This document shows positions 1 through 9,241 of a stretch of DNA of 64,000 nucleotides, in pieces. The DNA is taken from positions 248,001-312,000 of the forward strand of contig NZ_JASSUA010000001.1 of assembly GCF_030227115.1 (NCBI RefSeq), written 5' to 3'. How positions within the stretch are numbered: the stretch's first letter is position 1; the number at the start of each line of letters is the position of its first letter. The notes under the pieces were generated by a model, which was not told the DNA's origin, searched no databases, and saw only the letters and a program-made list of their open reading frames with translations. The DNA comes from Marinobacter sp. SS13-12. Its GTDB lineage: Bacteria > Pseudomonadota > Gammaproteobacteria > Pseudomonadales > Oleiphilaceae. The position numbers and the translations under genes were made by a program.

Positions 1-1761
1 ATACTGGAACTGGCGCGGCGCTACCTGTCGCTGGAAGATCTGCTCAGTATCCGCGCCCGACTGGTGGGTAGCGGCTACATCGGCGGCAAGGCCACCGGGA
101 TGCTGCTGGCCCGGAACATTCTGCTGAAGGAGGCGCCGGAACAGTGGCAGCAGCATCTGGAGCCCCATGATTCCAGTTATCTCGGCACCGACGCTTACTA
201 CGCCTTTCTGGTGCACAACGGGCTGTGGCCCGCGACCATGCGCCAGCGGTCGGAAGCGGGCTACCTGACCGAGGCACCAGCCCTGAGAGAGGGCATATTG
301 GCCGGCCAGTTCCCCGATGAAATCCGTAGCGAACTGGAACGGCTGCTGGACCATTATGGCCAGTACCCCATCCTGGTACGTTCATCAAGCCTGCAGGAAG
401 ACGGTTTCGGCAATGCCTTTGCCGGAAAGTACGAGAGCGTGTTCCTGGTCAACCAGGGCGCCCCTGACCAACGCCTGGCGGCTCTCGAAGATGCCATTCG
501 CAAGGTCTATGCCTCCTCCATGAGTGAAGATGCCCTGCGCTACCGCAGACAACGGGGGCTGGATCATCGGGAAGAGCCCATGGCCCTGCTGATCCAGCGG
601 GTCAACGGCCGCTTTCATGGCCGTTACTACCTGCCGGATGCGGCAGGCGTGGGCGTATCTCGCAACACCTTCGCCTGGGACCATACGATGGACCCCAAAG
701 CCGGCATGGTGCGAATGGTCATGGGGCTTGGCACGCGGGCAGTGGACCGGATCGAAGGTGACCACGCCTGTGTCATGGCCCTGGACCAGCCTACCCGGCA
801 ACCCTTCCGCAACCAGGACGAATCCTACCGTGACTCCCAGCATCTGGTAGACCTGCTGGACCTGCAGGATGGCACGCTGGATACCCGGCCCCTGAGCCAG
901 CTGCTGGAAACCGCAACCGATCTGCCCATGGCACACCTCGCGGAAGTGGACCGGGCGGCCACCACCCGTGCCGAACAGATCGGGCTGAAGGGCCCTGTCT
1001 GGCGCCTGACTTTCCGGCCGCTTGTGCAACGGGGTCCCTTCATTTCAAGGCTGTCCAACCTGTTGCAAACACTTGAGACCGGCTACCGGCACCCCGTGGA
1101 TGTGGAATTCACCCTGCACCTCGACGACGAGGGCGACCCGTCCTTCAACCTTGTGCAATGCCGGCCCCTGGCCACGATTGGTGAGACCGGGCCGGTGAAA
1201 CTTCCGGAAAACGTGCCGCAGGACAGACTTCTTTTCCGCACCGAAGGCCACTTTATGGGCGGCAACATCAACCTGTCCATACAGCGTGTGATCCGGGTGG
1301 ATGCGACCGTTTACGGGGAGCTCAACACCAGCCAGCGCTATGAGGTCGCCCGGCTGGTAGGTGAGTATGTCCGATCCGCCAGCACCCCGACATTGCTGAT
1401 CGGTCCCGGCCGATGGGGCACCAGTAGCCCGGAGCTGGGCGTGCCGGTTCGCTTCTCAGATATTTCCGGTGTAGCCGCTCTGGTTGAAGTATCGGAAAAA
1501 GCGGGCCACATGGTGCCGGACCTGTCCTATGGCTCCCACTTTTTCCAGGACCTGGTGGAAACGGGCATTGCCTATGCCGCCCTGTTTCCGGAAAACAGCC
1601 ACTGCCGGTATTTCCCGGAGCATCTGACCGACGCATCTGCTCCCGCAAAGCCACCACACACACCCGCCACCGCTGTCGAGGTTCATGACTTCAGCCACCG
1701 GCCACTTCAATTGCAGGGCGATATTATCCGCCAGCAACTGGTCTGTTACTTCCCCGATTGA
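1..1761 (+). CDS. PEP/pyruvate-binding domain protein (5' partial)
   Basis: The frame is open from the first base of the window, so the true start lies upstream; 586 residues are visible. The central segment (about residues 110-160 of the visible part) has the PPDK_N signature: ILVRSSS followed by a glycine-rich stretch ending in AGKYESVF. This is the ATP-grasp-like nucleotide-binding domain of pyruvate phosphate dikinase and PEP synthase. No phosphohistidine swivelling domain or PEP-utilising barrel follows, so this is not a complete PEP synthase; the reaction is unknown. Downstream residues (LLIGPGRWGTSSPELG) resemble the C-terminal part of PPDK_N-only proteins. It may be cotranscribed with the RegB-like gene 60 nt downstream. 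Confidence 0.8.
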   Translation: MLELARRYLSLEDLLSIRARLVGSGYIGGKATGMLLARNILLKEAPEQWQQHLEPHDSSYLGTDAYYAFLVHNGLWPATMRQRSEAGYLTEAPALREGILAGQFPDEIRSELERLLDHYGQYPILVRSSSLQEDGFGNAFAGKYESVFLVNQGAPDQRLAALEDAIRKVYASSMSEDALRYRRQRGLDHREEPMALLIQRVNGRFHGRYYLPDAAGVGVSRNTFAWDHTMDPKAGMVRMVMGLGTRAVDRIEGDHACVMALDQPTRQPFRNQDESYRDSQHLVDLLDLQDGTLDTRPLSQLLETATDLPMAHLAEVDRAATTRAEQIGLKGPVWRLTFRPLVQRGPFISRLSNLLQTLETGYRHPVDVEFTLHLDDEGDPSFNLVQCRPLATIGETGPVKLPENVPQDRLLFRTEGHFMGGNINLSIQRVIRVDATVYGELNTSQRYEVARLVGEYVRSASTPTLLIGPGRWGTSSPELGVPVRFSDISGVAALVEVSEKAGHMVPDLSYGSHFFQDLVETGIAYAALFPENSHCRYFPEHLTDASAPAKPPHTPATAVEVHDFSHRPLQLQGDIIRQQLVCYFPD

Positions 1762-1824
1762 CCCCCGGCAATCAGGCACCCAATTTCCCACCGATTCCCG
1801 GTGTCTGCTGCTAGAATCCCGTCC

Positions 1825-3096
1825 ATGGAATGGCTCACCCACTCTCAGACCGGTTTTCAACAGTCCGCCCGCTACCTGCTGGGGATGCGGCTGACGCTTG
1901 TCGTGCTTCAGCTGATCGCAATCGGCGTTGCGGAGGCCATGGTAACTCTGGCGCACCGGACCGAAGCCCTGATCCTGTGCCTGGTCTATGCCGTTGTGGC
2001 GACGCTGGGCTGGCTCTGGTTTACCCGACGGCCGCCTCGTTTCACGGCGACGGTCAGCCTGGTTCTGACCATCGACCTGCTGCTGATCGGCGCCTGGCTT
2101 TACTTCACCGGCGGTTATACCAACCCGCTCGTTTCGCTACTGCTGCTGCCCATTGCCGTTGCCATTATTCTGGTGCCACTGAGCCATAGCATCGCGGTAA
2201 CCGTTGCCGGTGTGGCGGTCTATACCTCCCTGGTGGTCTGGCATACGCCGCTTACCCACGAACACCACAGCGCCAATCTGGCTCAGTTGCACCTGGTGGG
2301 CATGTGGGTAACCTTTGCCATTACTGCCGCCATTCTGCTTCTCGTTGTTGGCGCACTTGCCCGCCGCCTGCGACAGCAACAGTCACTGCTGGCACAGGTG
2401 CGGGAAACCCGTCTGCGGGATGAACAGGTCATTGCCCTGGGGCTTTCCGCTGCCGCCGTAGCCCACCGCCTGGGTACACCGCTGAACACCATGACTCTGC
2501 TGGTGGATGAGATGAAGGCCGCAGTGCCGGACAACGACCTTATTGCGGATGACCTGGCGCTGATGGAACAGCAACTGGGGCTCTGCAGCGGCCACCTGCA
2601 ACAACTTTCCTCGGCAGCGATGCAGGCAAGAACCGCGCAACTGGAGATCCTGACTGCCCATGACTGGATGATGCGGCTGCGGGAGTCCGCCACCCTGCTC
2701 TGGCCCGGCGCAACCATTGAATGGCAACAGCCGTTTCCCGACTGCCTGGTGGCCGTGGATGCCACGCTTGATCAGGCCGTCCTGAACCTGCTCGCCAACG
2801 CCGTGACCGCCAGCCCGTCCTGGGTCGCGATCAGCGCTCGCGAGGGAGGCGGGGGGCGGCTGGAGGTGATTGTGGAGGACCGTGGTGACGGGCTGGAGTC
2901 AGCCCTTGAGGGCGCCCTGGGCGAACAGGTTGTGACCTCGGAAAATGGCCTGGGGGTTGGCCTGTTCCTGTCCAACGCAACCATCCAGCGGCTCGGGGGA
3001 ACCCTGAAAGCCCGGGTAACTGCACAGGGAACCACCATGATTATTGACCTGCCGATGGCAACCGGTCACAACGGACAAAAAGGGGGCGGCGCGTGA
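1825..3096 (+). CDS. regB: RegB/PrrB-type redox sensor histidine kinase
   Basis: A 423-residue membrane kinase with about six N-terminal transmembrane helices, then a DHp and an ATPase domain. Three RegB hallmarks are visible. A GGYTNPL quinone-site motif (family GGxxNPF) lies at residues 96-102. The phosphoacceptor is H214 in AHRLGTPLNT. C254 lies 40 residues after that histidine, the same spacing as H225 to the redox-active C265 of Rhodobacter capsulatus RegB. The family senses the redox state of the quinone pool and phosphorylates RegA to control respiratory and redox genes. A GTG at 1801 would add eight residues; I prefer the ATG at 1825. The stop overlaps the regA start. Confidence 0.88.
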   Translation: MEWLTHSQTGFQQSARYLLGMRLTLVVLQLIAIGVAEAMVTLAHRTEALILCLVYAVVATLGWLWFTRRPPRFTATVSLVLTIDLLLIGAWLYFTGGYTNPLVSLLLLPIAVAIILVPLSHSIAVTVAGVAVYTSLVVWHTPLTHEHHSANLAQLHLVGMWVTFAITAAILLLVVGALARRLRQQQSLLAQVRETRLRDEQVIALGLSAAAVAHRLGTPLNTMTLLVDEMKAAVPDNDLIADDLALMEQQLGLCSGHLQQLSSAAMQARTAQLEILTAHDWMMRLRESATLLWPGATIEWQQPFPDCLVAVDATLDQAVLNLLANAVTASPSWVAISAREGGGGRLEVIVEDRGDGLESALEGALGEQVVTSENGLGVGLFLSNATIQRLGGTLKARVTAQGTTMIIDLPMATGHNGQKGGGA

Positions 3097-3626
3097 GCGA
3101 ATACCGAACGTGGCTTCTTGTTGATGACGATGATGCCTTTCTGCAGGTTCTTCAGCGTTCGCTGAGCCGCCAGGGCATAGAATCGCGACTCGCAAGGAGC
3201 CATCAGGAAGCCAGAGAGGCGCTGACAACCGGGGACGTTCACCGCTGCGTTCTGGATCTGAACCTCGCCGGAGAAAGCGGCCTGCAGCTGTTGCCGGACC
3301 TTCTGGAGATAAGGCCGGATCTGGAGATCCTCGTTCTGACCGGTTACGGCAGCATCGCTACAGCGGTCGAGGCCATGAGGCGGGGCGCAGTGAACTACCT
3401 GTGTAAACCGGTGACGGTCAATCAGTTGCTTGCGGGTTTCGAGCCGCTGGATGCCCCGCCGAATCTCCGCAACGAGCCGCCCTCGGTGGAAGAAATGGAA
3501 TGGGAACACATTCAGCGGATACTCAACGACAACGAAGGCAACGTGTCAGCCACTGCCCGGGCCCTAAACATGCATCGCCGCACCCTGCAGCGAAAATTGC
3601 AGAAACATTCCCGCTGGCGAAACTAG
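3093..3626 (+). CDS. regA: RegA/PrrA-type response regulator
   Basis: A 177-residue two-domain regulator: receiver domain with acidic pocket DDDD near residue 11, phosphoacceptor D55 and conserved K105, then a short linker and a Fis-type helix-turn-helix (NVSATARALNMHRRTLQRKL). This is the standard RegA/PrrA/ActR size and layout. The GTG start overlaps the regB stop by 4 nt, so translation is coupled and the two are a cognate pair. The family responds to oxygen and redox state. Targets cannot be read from this window; the neighbouring sulfur-oxidation run is convergent, not divergent, so it has no shared promoter region with regA. Confidence 0.88.
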   Translation: MSEYRTWLLVDDDDAFLQVLQRSLSRQGIESRLARSHQEAREALTTGDVHRCVLDLNLAGESGLQLLPDLLEIRPDLEILVLTGYGSIATAVEAMRRGAVNYLCKPVTVNQLLAGFEPLDAPPNLRNEPPSVEEMEWEHIQRILNDNEGNVSATARALNMHRRTLQRKLQKHSRWRN

Positions 3627-3656
3627 CCGGCTATCTGTCACTCAGCGATAGCGGCT
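3625..3656. terminator. Possible bidirectional hairpin between convergent genes
   Basis: AGCCGGCTATC at 3625-3635 pairs with GATAGCGGCT at 3647-3656, with one bulged G and an 11-nt loop. It lies exactly where regA ends and the reverse-strand permease gene ends. There is no clear T-tract, so termination activity is an inference from position. Confidence 0.35.
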
Positions 3657-4301
3657 CTGATCCAGCGTTGTCAGCCGGTCGGGGTGGAACACCATCAACC
3701 CGGTGACGAAGGCGCCGTTCACAAAGCCTTCCGGGATCATGAACAACGGCAGGTACGTCAGATACTCGTAGATCAGCTCGCCAAAGGTATACACCCCGGC
3801 AGACCACAGCATCAGACACATCACCACACCTGCCACGGCTACAGAAATACCAGCACCAAAAAAACCGCAGAAAAAGATGTAGGCAAAAAAATTCCTGAAA
3901 TTGCGTCTTCGCTCCCAGAGCATGATGCCGTTGCTGACCAGGGCCGGCACCATCACCGTCACCAGCCCGTTTGCGGCGAAGGCGACCAGCGGCTCCTGCC
4001 CGGTAATCACGGTAATCACCAGCGCCAGCAATCCTGACAACACCGCCAGCCGCCATCCCATCATCAGGGTGATGAGAGTGATGCCGAACACATGAATGGA
4101 TAGCCCGGGAGAAATTCCCGCCCGTAAATGCCAGACAAAACCTAGAACCACTGCCGCCCCGAAGAAGGAATGTTGCAGTGCCTGGTCGCGGCGGAATGCC
4201 GCCCAGTCTGTGCCCCGCACGGCGTTAACCAGAATCGCCAGGAATATCAGACCCGTGATGATCAGTTGGCTGACAGAGAGCAGGTTCTCGGTCATTCCCA
4301 T
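3642..4301 (-). CDS. CbiM-like ECF-type permease / membrane protein
   Basis: A 219-residue protein made almost entirely of hydrophobic helices. I see His-containing N-terminal motifs (VWHLRAGISPGLSIHVFGIT), a Trp-Arg-rich loop and a C-terminal stretch ending MVFHPDRL. This resembles the CbiM/NikM family of energy-coupling-factor permeases, which bind Co2+ or Ni2+. No CbiN, CbiQ or CbiO partner lies nearby, so it may act alone or with distant components. Its start lies 77 nt inside the 3' end of the SulP gene, so it is the third gene of a metallohydrolase-sulP-permease operon. Cobalamin loop genes at 23.6-28.7 kb make cobalt a reasonable guess, but the substrate is not shown. Confidence 0.65.
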   Translation of the reverse strand: MGMTENLLSVSQLIITGLIFLAILVNAVRGTDWAAFRRDQALQHSFFGAAVVLGFVWHLRAGISPGLSIHVFGITLITLMMGWRLAVLSGLLALVITVITGQEPLVAFAANGLVTVMVPALVSNGIMLWERRRNFRNFFAYIFFCGFFGAGISVAVAGVVMCLMLWSAGVYTFGELIYEYLTYLPLFMIPEGFVNGAFVTGLMVFHPDRLTTLDQSRYR

Positions 4302-6051
4302 GATTTCGATGCTCCGGTTCAGAACGTCGAGCCGCCTCTGCAGAGGATCTGGTCAGTGCCTGCCAGGCCTCGTAGGCACTCAGAAAGACCTGCCCCCCAA
4401 GGTTCGCCAACAGCTCGGTGCCACCAAGTCGGTCCATAACAGGGCCTTTTACGTCTGAAAGATGCAGGCGAACACCGGCATCCGTCAACCTTTCGTTGAT
4501 CGCTTCAAGGCTTTCGAGAGCTGACGCGTCAACCTGATTGACTGCCGGGCATACCAGCACCAGGTCCTGCAGTTCCGGTTGCCGGGTCACCAGGTCCATC
4601 ACGGTTTCTTCCAGAAAGCGGGCATTGGCAAAATACAGGCTTTCATCCACCCGCAGGAAGGTCACCTTCGGGCACAGTTCCACCTGGTGCCGCAGCACGT
4701 TGCGAAAATGCTCGGTACCCGGCACACGGCCAATCACCGCGCTGTGTGGGCGGCTTGTGCGGTACAGGAACAGACCGATAGAGAGAGCCACGCCAGCGAC
4801 AATACCGGCCTCCACACTGTACAGCAGCGTCAGCAGGATGGTGGCCAGCATGGCTCCGAAGTCCGACCGGGAATAGCGCCAGGTTCGAGCCAGTGCGGGC
4901 AGATCAATGAGGGTGGTCACGGCCACGATGATGGTTGCAGCCAGGGTGGCCACCGGCAGATAGGCGATAGCGGGTGTCAGAAACAGCGTCGCAAGAGCGA
5001 TACCAACGGCGGTGAACAGGCCTGCAGCCGGAGTTTCGGCGCCGGCATCGAAGTTCACCACCGACCGGGAGAAGCCACCCGTTACCGGCATGCCCCCTGA
5101 AAAACCCGCCCCGAGGTTTGCAGCACCAAGGCCGATCAGTTCCTGGTCCGGATCAATACGCTGGCGCCGTTTGGCCGCCAGTGTCTGCCCGACGGACACC
5201 GATTCAACAAACCCGACAACACTGATCAGCAGCGCGCCCATCGCCAGCTGTTTCCAGAGCGACAGCTCCATCGGCGGCAGGGTAAATTCCGGCAGCCCCC
5301 GGGGAATGTCGCCAACAACGCTCATTCCCCTTGCATCCAGCCCCAGCCACCAGGCCAGCAGGGTGGTCACGAATACTGCAAGAATAGGTGCCGTCTTGGT
5401 GAGGATATCCGCCATTCGCGACCCCAGGCCCAGACGTCTGAGCAGGGGGTTGAGTTTTTTGCGGGACAGAACGAGGAATACCAGCGCGCCGATACCCATC
5501 AATACGGTGGGCAGATGGGTATTCCCTATATTGGCCAATAATGACGAACCGATCTCCAGAAGGTTATGGCCCGACGCCTCGATCCCCAGAATATGTTTCA
5601 GCTGACTGGCGGCGATCACCAGCCCGGACGCCGTGATAAACCCCGAAATCACCGGGTGGCTCAGAAAATTGGCGAGAAACCCCAGCTTCAGCACGCCCAT
5701 CACAAACAGCATCAGCCCTGACATCACACCCAGCAACACCGCACCGGCGACGTACTCCGGACTGCCAGCATCGGCGATCGGAGCAAGCGCCGCGGCGGTC
5801 ATCAGGGCAATCACGGCAACCGGGCCAACGGACAGCGTACGACTGGTCCCGAACAGGGCATAGAGCATCAGCGGCAGGATACTGGCATACAGACCCACCT
5901 GGGCGGGCAGCCCTGCCAGCAAGGCATAGGCCAGCGACTGGGGGATCAGCATCACGGTGACGATGACGGCCGCTACCAGATCACTGACCGCATGCTCGCG
6001 CCCATAGCCGGGCAACCAACCCAGAAAAGGCAGGTACTGTTTCAGTTTCAT
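4225..6051 (-). CDS. SulP family anion transporter with STAS domain
   Basis: A 608-residue inner-membrane transporter. The N-terminal part carries the SulP signatures (IPQSLAYALLAGLPAQVGLYAS begins near residue 37, and a glycine-rich GMPVTGGFSRSVVN segment lies mid-protein). About residues 440-565 form a cytoplasmic STAS domain (LRVDESLYFANARFLEE, CPAVNQVDASALESL). SulP proteins carry sulfate, bicarbonate or other anions. The gene starts 7 nt after the persulfide-dioxygenase-like gene, so sulfite or sulfate handling is the likely role here. The polar C-terminal tail, after the STAS domain, overlaps the downstream permease start by 77 nt. Confidence 0.87.
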   Translation of the reverse strand: MKLKQYLPFLGWLPGYGREHAVSDLVAAVIVTVMLIPQSLAYALLAGLPAQVGLYASILPLMLYALFGTSRTLSVGPVAVIALMTAAALAPIADAGSPEYVAGAVLLGVMSGLMLFVMGVLKLGFLANFLSHPVISGFITASGLVIAASQLKHILGIEASGHNLLEIGSSLLANIGNTHLPTVLMGIGALVFLVLSRKKLNPLLRRLGLGSRMADILTKTAPILAVFVTTLLAWWLGLDARGMSVVGDIPRGLPEFTLPPMELSLWKQLAMGALLISVVGFVESVSVGQTLAAKRRQRIDPDQELIGLGAANLGAGFSGGMPVTGGFSRSVVNFDAGAETPAAGLFTAVGIALATLFLTPAIAYLPVATLAATIIVAVTTLIDLPALARTWRYSRSDFGAMLATILLTLLYSVEAGIVAGVALSIGLFLYRTSRPHSAVIGRVPGTEHFRNVLRHQVELCPKVTFLRVDESLYFANARFLEETVMDLVTRQPELQDLVLVCPAVNQVDASALESLEAINERLTDAGVRLHLSDVKGPVMDRLGGTELLANLGGQVFLSAYEAWQALTRSSAEAARRSEPEHRNHGNDREPALCQPTDHHGSDIPGDSG

Positions 6052-6058
6052 CCGTGCC

Positions 6059-6925
6059 TCAGAACAGGTTGAGGGGCACTTTCAAATAGACCTGGCCGTT
6101 ATCTTCCGCTGGTGGCATGTGCCCTGCCCGCATATTGACCTGCACCGAAGGCAGAATCAGCCGGGGCATGTCCAGTGTCGCGTCTCTTTCAGTCCGCATT
6201 TTCACAAAATCTTCCTCGGAAATACCTTCATGGACATGAATGTTGGCCTGGCGCTGCTCTGCCACCGTGGTCATATGATGGTATTCCTCACGCCCCGGAG
6301 CCTGGTAGTCGTGGCAAAGGAAAATGCGGGTTTCTGGCGGCAACGCCAGGACTTTCTGGATTGACTGATACAGCGTCCGGGCATCACCACCGGGAAAATC
6401 ACAGCGTGCGGTGCCGTAATCCGGCATAAACAGGGTATCCCCGACAAAGGCAGCGTCACCGATCACGTACGTCAGGCAGGCGGGAGTATGACCCGGTGTG
6501 TGCAACACCCGGCCCTCCAGACCTCCAATCCGGAAGCGATCACCTTCTTCAAACAGAGCATCAAACTGGCTGCCATCCCGGGCGAACTCGGTACCGGCAT
6601 TGAAAGCCTTGCCGAAAATCTCCTGTACCTCAACGATATGGGCACCAATGCCGGTTTTACCGCCAAGCTCCGTGTGCAGGTAGGGTGCGGCAGACAGGTG
6701 ATCGGCGTGAACATGGGTTTCGATGACCCACTCCACCTTGAGGTTCTTTCCACGGATATAGTCAATGATCTCGTTGGCAGAACGCACATCGGTCCTGCCT
6801 GCGGCATAGTCAAAATCGAGAACAGAATCGATGATGGCGCAGGCATTGCTGTCAGGGTCACTGACCACGTAGCTGAACGTATTGGTAGGTTCGTCGAAAA
6901 AGTGCTGGACGAGTGGATTAGCCAT
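6059..6925 (-). CDS. MBL-fold hydrolase, persulfide dioxygenase-like (ETHE1/Blh type)
   Basis: A 288-residue metallo-beta-lactamase-fold protein. The metal-site motif THVHADHLSA, the second motif HTPGHTPAC, and GDTLFMPDYGTARCDFPGG match the ETHE1/Blh persulfide dioxygenase group, which oxidises glutathione persulfide to sulfite. The start chosen is the ATG at 6925, with GGGAG ending 9 nt upstream; in-frame ATGs at 6934 and 6946 would add 3 or 7 residues but have poorer ribosome-binding sites. It heads an operon with a SulP transporter, fitting sulfide or persulfide detoxification with export or uptake of the resulting oxyanion. No rhodanese or BigR gene is adjacent. Confidence 0.85.
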   Translation of the reverse strand: MANPLVQHFFDEPTNTFSYVVSDPDSNACAIIDSVLDFDYAAGRTDVRSANEIIDYIRGKNLKVEWVIETHVHADHLSAAPYLHTELGGKTGIGAHIVEVQEIFGKAFNAGTEFARDGSQFDALFEEGDRFRIGGLEGRVLHTPGHTPACLTYVIGDAAFVGDTLFMPDYGTARCDFPGGDARTLYQSIQKVLALPPETRIFLCHDYQAPGREEYHHMTTVAEQRQANIHVHEGISEEDFVKMRTERDATLDMPRLILPSVQVNMRAGHMPPAEDNGQVYLKVPLNLF

Positions 6926-6951
6926 GGTACTCATCTCCCGGGTCATTCATA

Positions 6952-6974
6952 TTTAGTTCTAAGCATATACTAAA
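6952..6974. promoter_or_regulatory. AT-rich dyad upstream of the persulfide dioxygenase operon
   Basis: TTTAGT (6952-6957) and ACTAAA (6969-6974) form an inverted repeat with an 11-nt spacer in a very AT-rich island of an otherwise GC-rich region, just upstream of the operon start. In other bacteria this gene type is controlled by the ArsR-family repressor BigR at AT-rich dyads. No regulator gene is adjacent, so this is only a candidate operator. Confidence 0.4.
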
Positions 6975-7002
6975 ATGAAATATAGAGGGAAATGATCTTT
7001 TG

Positions 7003-8517
7003 TTATAGCCGCGATGGCCCTGATGCATTCGCGAAACAATCACGCCCCGCTTCTTTGGCAAGATAGAGGCGGTTATCTGCCTCGCCTATCAACGTTTCCG
7101 ATGTCGGGTCGGCAGTACCATTATCGCCGATCGCTGCAACTCCAGCGCTGACGGTGAGGGAAATGTTCTGCCCTTCAAAAACAAAGTCGTACCCCCGGAC
7201 CTTGGTAATAATCCGGTTCACCATCGCCCCCGCGGCCTTACTGTCGGTAGCCGAAAAGGCAACGACAAATTCCTCGCCTCCGAAGCGGGCCACCACATCC
7301 ATGGCACGGGTGTGCTCAAGCAGAATACCGGTAAACTCCCTCAACACGTAATCACCGGCGAGGTGGCCGAGGGTGTCGTTGACCACTTTGAAGTGGTCAA
7401 TATCGAACAGTGCCAGAGCGAATGACTGCTGTTCGCGGTTCCAGAGGGCAATCATTTCATCCAGGCGGGGATGGAGATAGCGGCGGTTGTGAAGCCCGGT
7501 CAACGGATCCCTTATCGACTGGTTCAGCAACTCCTCTTCCAGCCGGTGACGCTCCAGGGCGCCAGAAAGCAGCCCGGAGACAATGATCAACAGATCCGCC
7601 TGATCAGTACGCCAAACCCTCTGGCTAAGAGAGTCCACGCCAAAAAAGCCGGACACGATTCCCCGGGTACGAACCGGCACACAAAACATGGAACTGACCC
7701 CCTGTTCCATCAGCAGGGCTTTCTCCGGACCCGCTTCCACGGGTAATGCATTCACATCCTCGATAAACACAACCCCGTTTTCCCAGATCATCCGGTCTAT
7801 CTGGCTATGCCACCAGGCGAAGGTATCAATCGGCACCTGCTGCTGGGTGGCGATCAGCGGCTCAACGCCCTTGCGACACCATTCATGGGTATTGGTCATT
7901 TCGGAACGCTGTTCTGAAAAACGGTACAGGTAAGCCCGGTCTACGCCAAAAAACTCGCCGATAGCCTCCAGCACCTGATTGATGCTCTCGTCAATATTGC
8001 CAAACCCGCGGGTAATAAAATCCGAGGACAATCGTGCGATCAGCTTCTGGAAACCCGCCTGAAAAGCAAACTCGGCCTCACTCTCCCGCAGGGAGAACTC
8101 GAGATCCTTGAACGGCTGGATGTCATTGAACTGGCCGAACCACAGTATGCTGCCATCGGCCTGGAGCTCGGGAATCGAGTCGGATTCAAACCAATGGTAG
8201 TCTCCGCTGGCCAGGCGCATTCTGGCCTGATGCTGCCACGGCGTGAGCTTGCTGGCAGACTCAGCAATACTGGCGGCCACACCGGCTACATCCTCCGGGT
8301 GGATAACAGAGAATACCCTTTCGCCATCCTTCTGCAGATCTGCGGGATCTATCCCGAACAGCTCCCGCACACGCTCGCTGACAAAGGGGTACCGGTGGTG
8401 TTGCCCGTCAGCACTGCGCTCATAGATGAACAAAACCCCGGGCACTCCCGACGCCAGCTTCGGAAACAGTTCCGTCGACCGGAGGTTTCCCGGCCAGTCG
8501 TCATCAAATTGCGGCAT
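7003..8517 (-). CDS. Diguanylate cyclase with PAS and GAF domains
   Basis: A 504-residue soluble signalling protein. Residues about 25-140 form a PAS domain with PAC-like end (WHQARMRLASGDYHW region), about 165-325 a GAF domain (FFGVDRAYLYRF, FCVPVRTRGIVSGFFGVDS), and about 335-500 a GGDEF domain. The active-site motif is GGEEF. An RAMD sequence sits five residues before it, a product-inhibition I-site, so this is probably an active, feedback-regulated c-di-GMP synthase. No signal peptide or membrane segment is visible. It is a single gene, separated from the TPR gene upstream by about 100 nt. Confidence 0.9.
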   Translation of the reverse strand: MPQFDDDWPGNLRSTELFPKLASGVPGVLFIYERSADGQHHRYPFVSERVRELFGIDPADLQKDGERVFSVIHPEDVAGVAASIAESASKLTPWQHQARMRLASGDYHWFESDSIPELQADGSILWFGQFNDIQPFKDLEFSLRESEAEFAFQAGFQKLIARLSSDFITRGFGNIDESINQVLEAIGEFFGVDRAYLYRFSEQRSEMTNTHEWCRKGVEPLIATQQQVPIDTFAWWHSQIDRMIWENGVVFIEDVNALPVEAGPEKALLMEQGVSSMFCVPVRTRGIVSGFFGVDSLSQRVWRTDQADLLIIVSGLLSGALERHRLEEELLNQSIRDPLTGLHNRRYLHPRLDEMIALWNREQQSFALALFDIDHFKVVNDTLGHLAGDYVLREFTGILLEHTRAMDVVARFGGEEFVVAFSATDSKAAGAMVNRIITKVRGYDFVFEGQNISLTVSAGVAAIGDNGTADPTSETLIGEADNRLYLAKEAGRDCFANASGPSRL

Positions 8518-8620
8518 AGACGCTCAGTAACTCCGGATGCAGAGGGCCTGGTCTGGCCCCCCTTTAAATGGAGTGTAGAGCAAGGTGACAGGAGCTGCGA
8601 GCCGTAACAGCCGGGCAGGA

Positions 8621-9241
8621 TCAAAGCTTCGCGAGCCGGTCGGCTATCTCTTCCCTCCGGCCTGTATCCGCAATTTCCCGGCCCGGCCGGGGTGACGCCC
8701 TGAGAGCATTGTTCAGATAAACCTTTGCCCTGGATTTCTTGCCCTGTTCAAGCAGGAAATCACCGAAAAAGTAATTGGGGTCGATGCCGTCGGGGTTGAT
8801 AGCCAGGGCCTTTTGCAGGTATTTTTCCGCCTGCTTGTCATCTCCGAACGACAATGGCCACCCTGGCACCTGGTAATAAAGACTGCCGAGGGAGGTGTAG
8901 GCCGAGCCGTCGAGCGCACCCTCATCTATCGCGAGCGCCGCTTCCAGAGCTTGACGGGCATCCTTGACCAGCCCCAGGGCTCCCAATCCTCCTTTGGCGC
9001 CAGCATAGGTGCTCAGCACAATACCCTGCCAGATCAGCGGTTCAGCGCGGTCAGGGTATTGCCCCACAAATCCTTCAACGTCAGTCACAAGGTCTTTGAA
9101 CGCCTTCTCCTGCTGGTCTTCCGGCAGCTGATACTGAATTTCCGCCCAGCGGTGCTGAATGCCCGCAAGGTCAGTCTCAAAATCCGCGGCCCAGAGCGGC
9201 ATGGCGACCACCCAGGCCATCATCAGAACGATCCACTTCAT
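8621..9241 (-). CDS. Secreted/periplasmic TPR-repeat protein
   Basis: A 206-residue protein starting with a signal peptide (MKWIVLMMAWVVAMPLWA) that ends at an Ala-Ala-type cleavage site. The rest has tetratricopeptide-type helices (YTSLGSLYYQVPGWPLSFGD, then KYLQKALAINPDGIDPN). No catalytic motif is visible. Its ATG overlaps the SDR stop by 4 nt, so it is the last gene of the hemolysin-ligase/HDO-SDR-TPR operon. An assembly or envelope scaffold role is likely from the fold, but nothing specific can be stated. Confidence 0.78.
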   Translation of the reverse strand: MKWIVLMMAWVVAMPLWAADFETDLAGIQHRWAEIQYQLPEDQQEKAFKDLVTDVEGFVGQYPDRAEPLIWQGIVLSTYAGAKGGLGALGLVKDARQALEAALAIDEGALDGSAYTSLGSLYYQVPGWPLSFGDDKQAEKYLQKALAINPDGIDPNYFFGDFLLEQGKKSRAKVYLNNALRASPRPGREIADTGRREEIADRLAKL

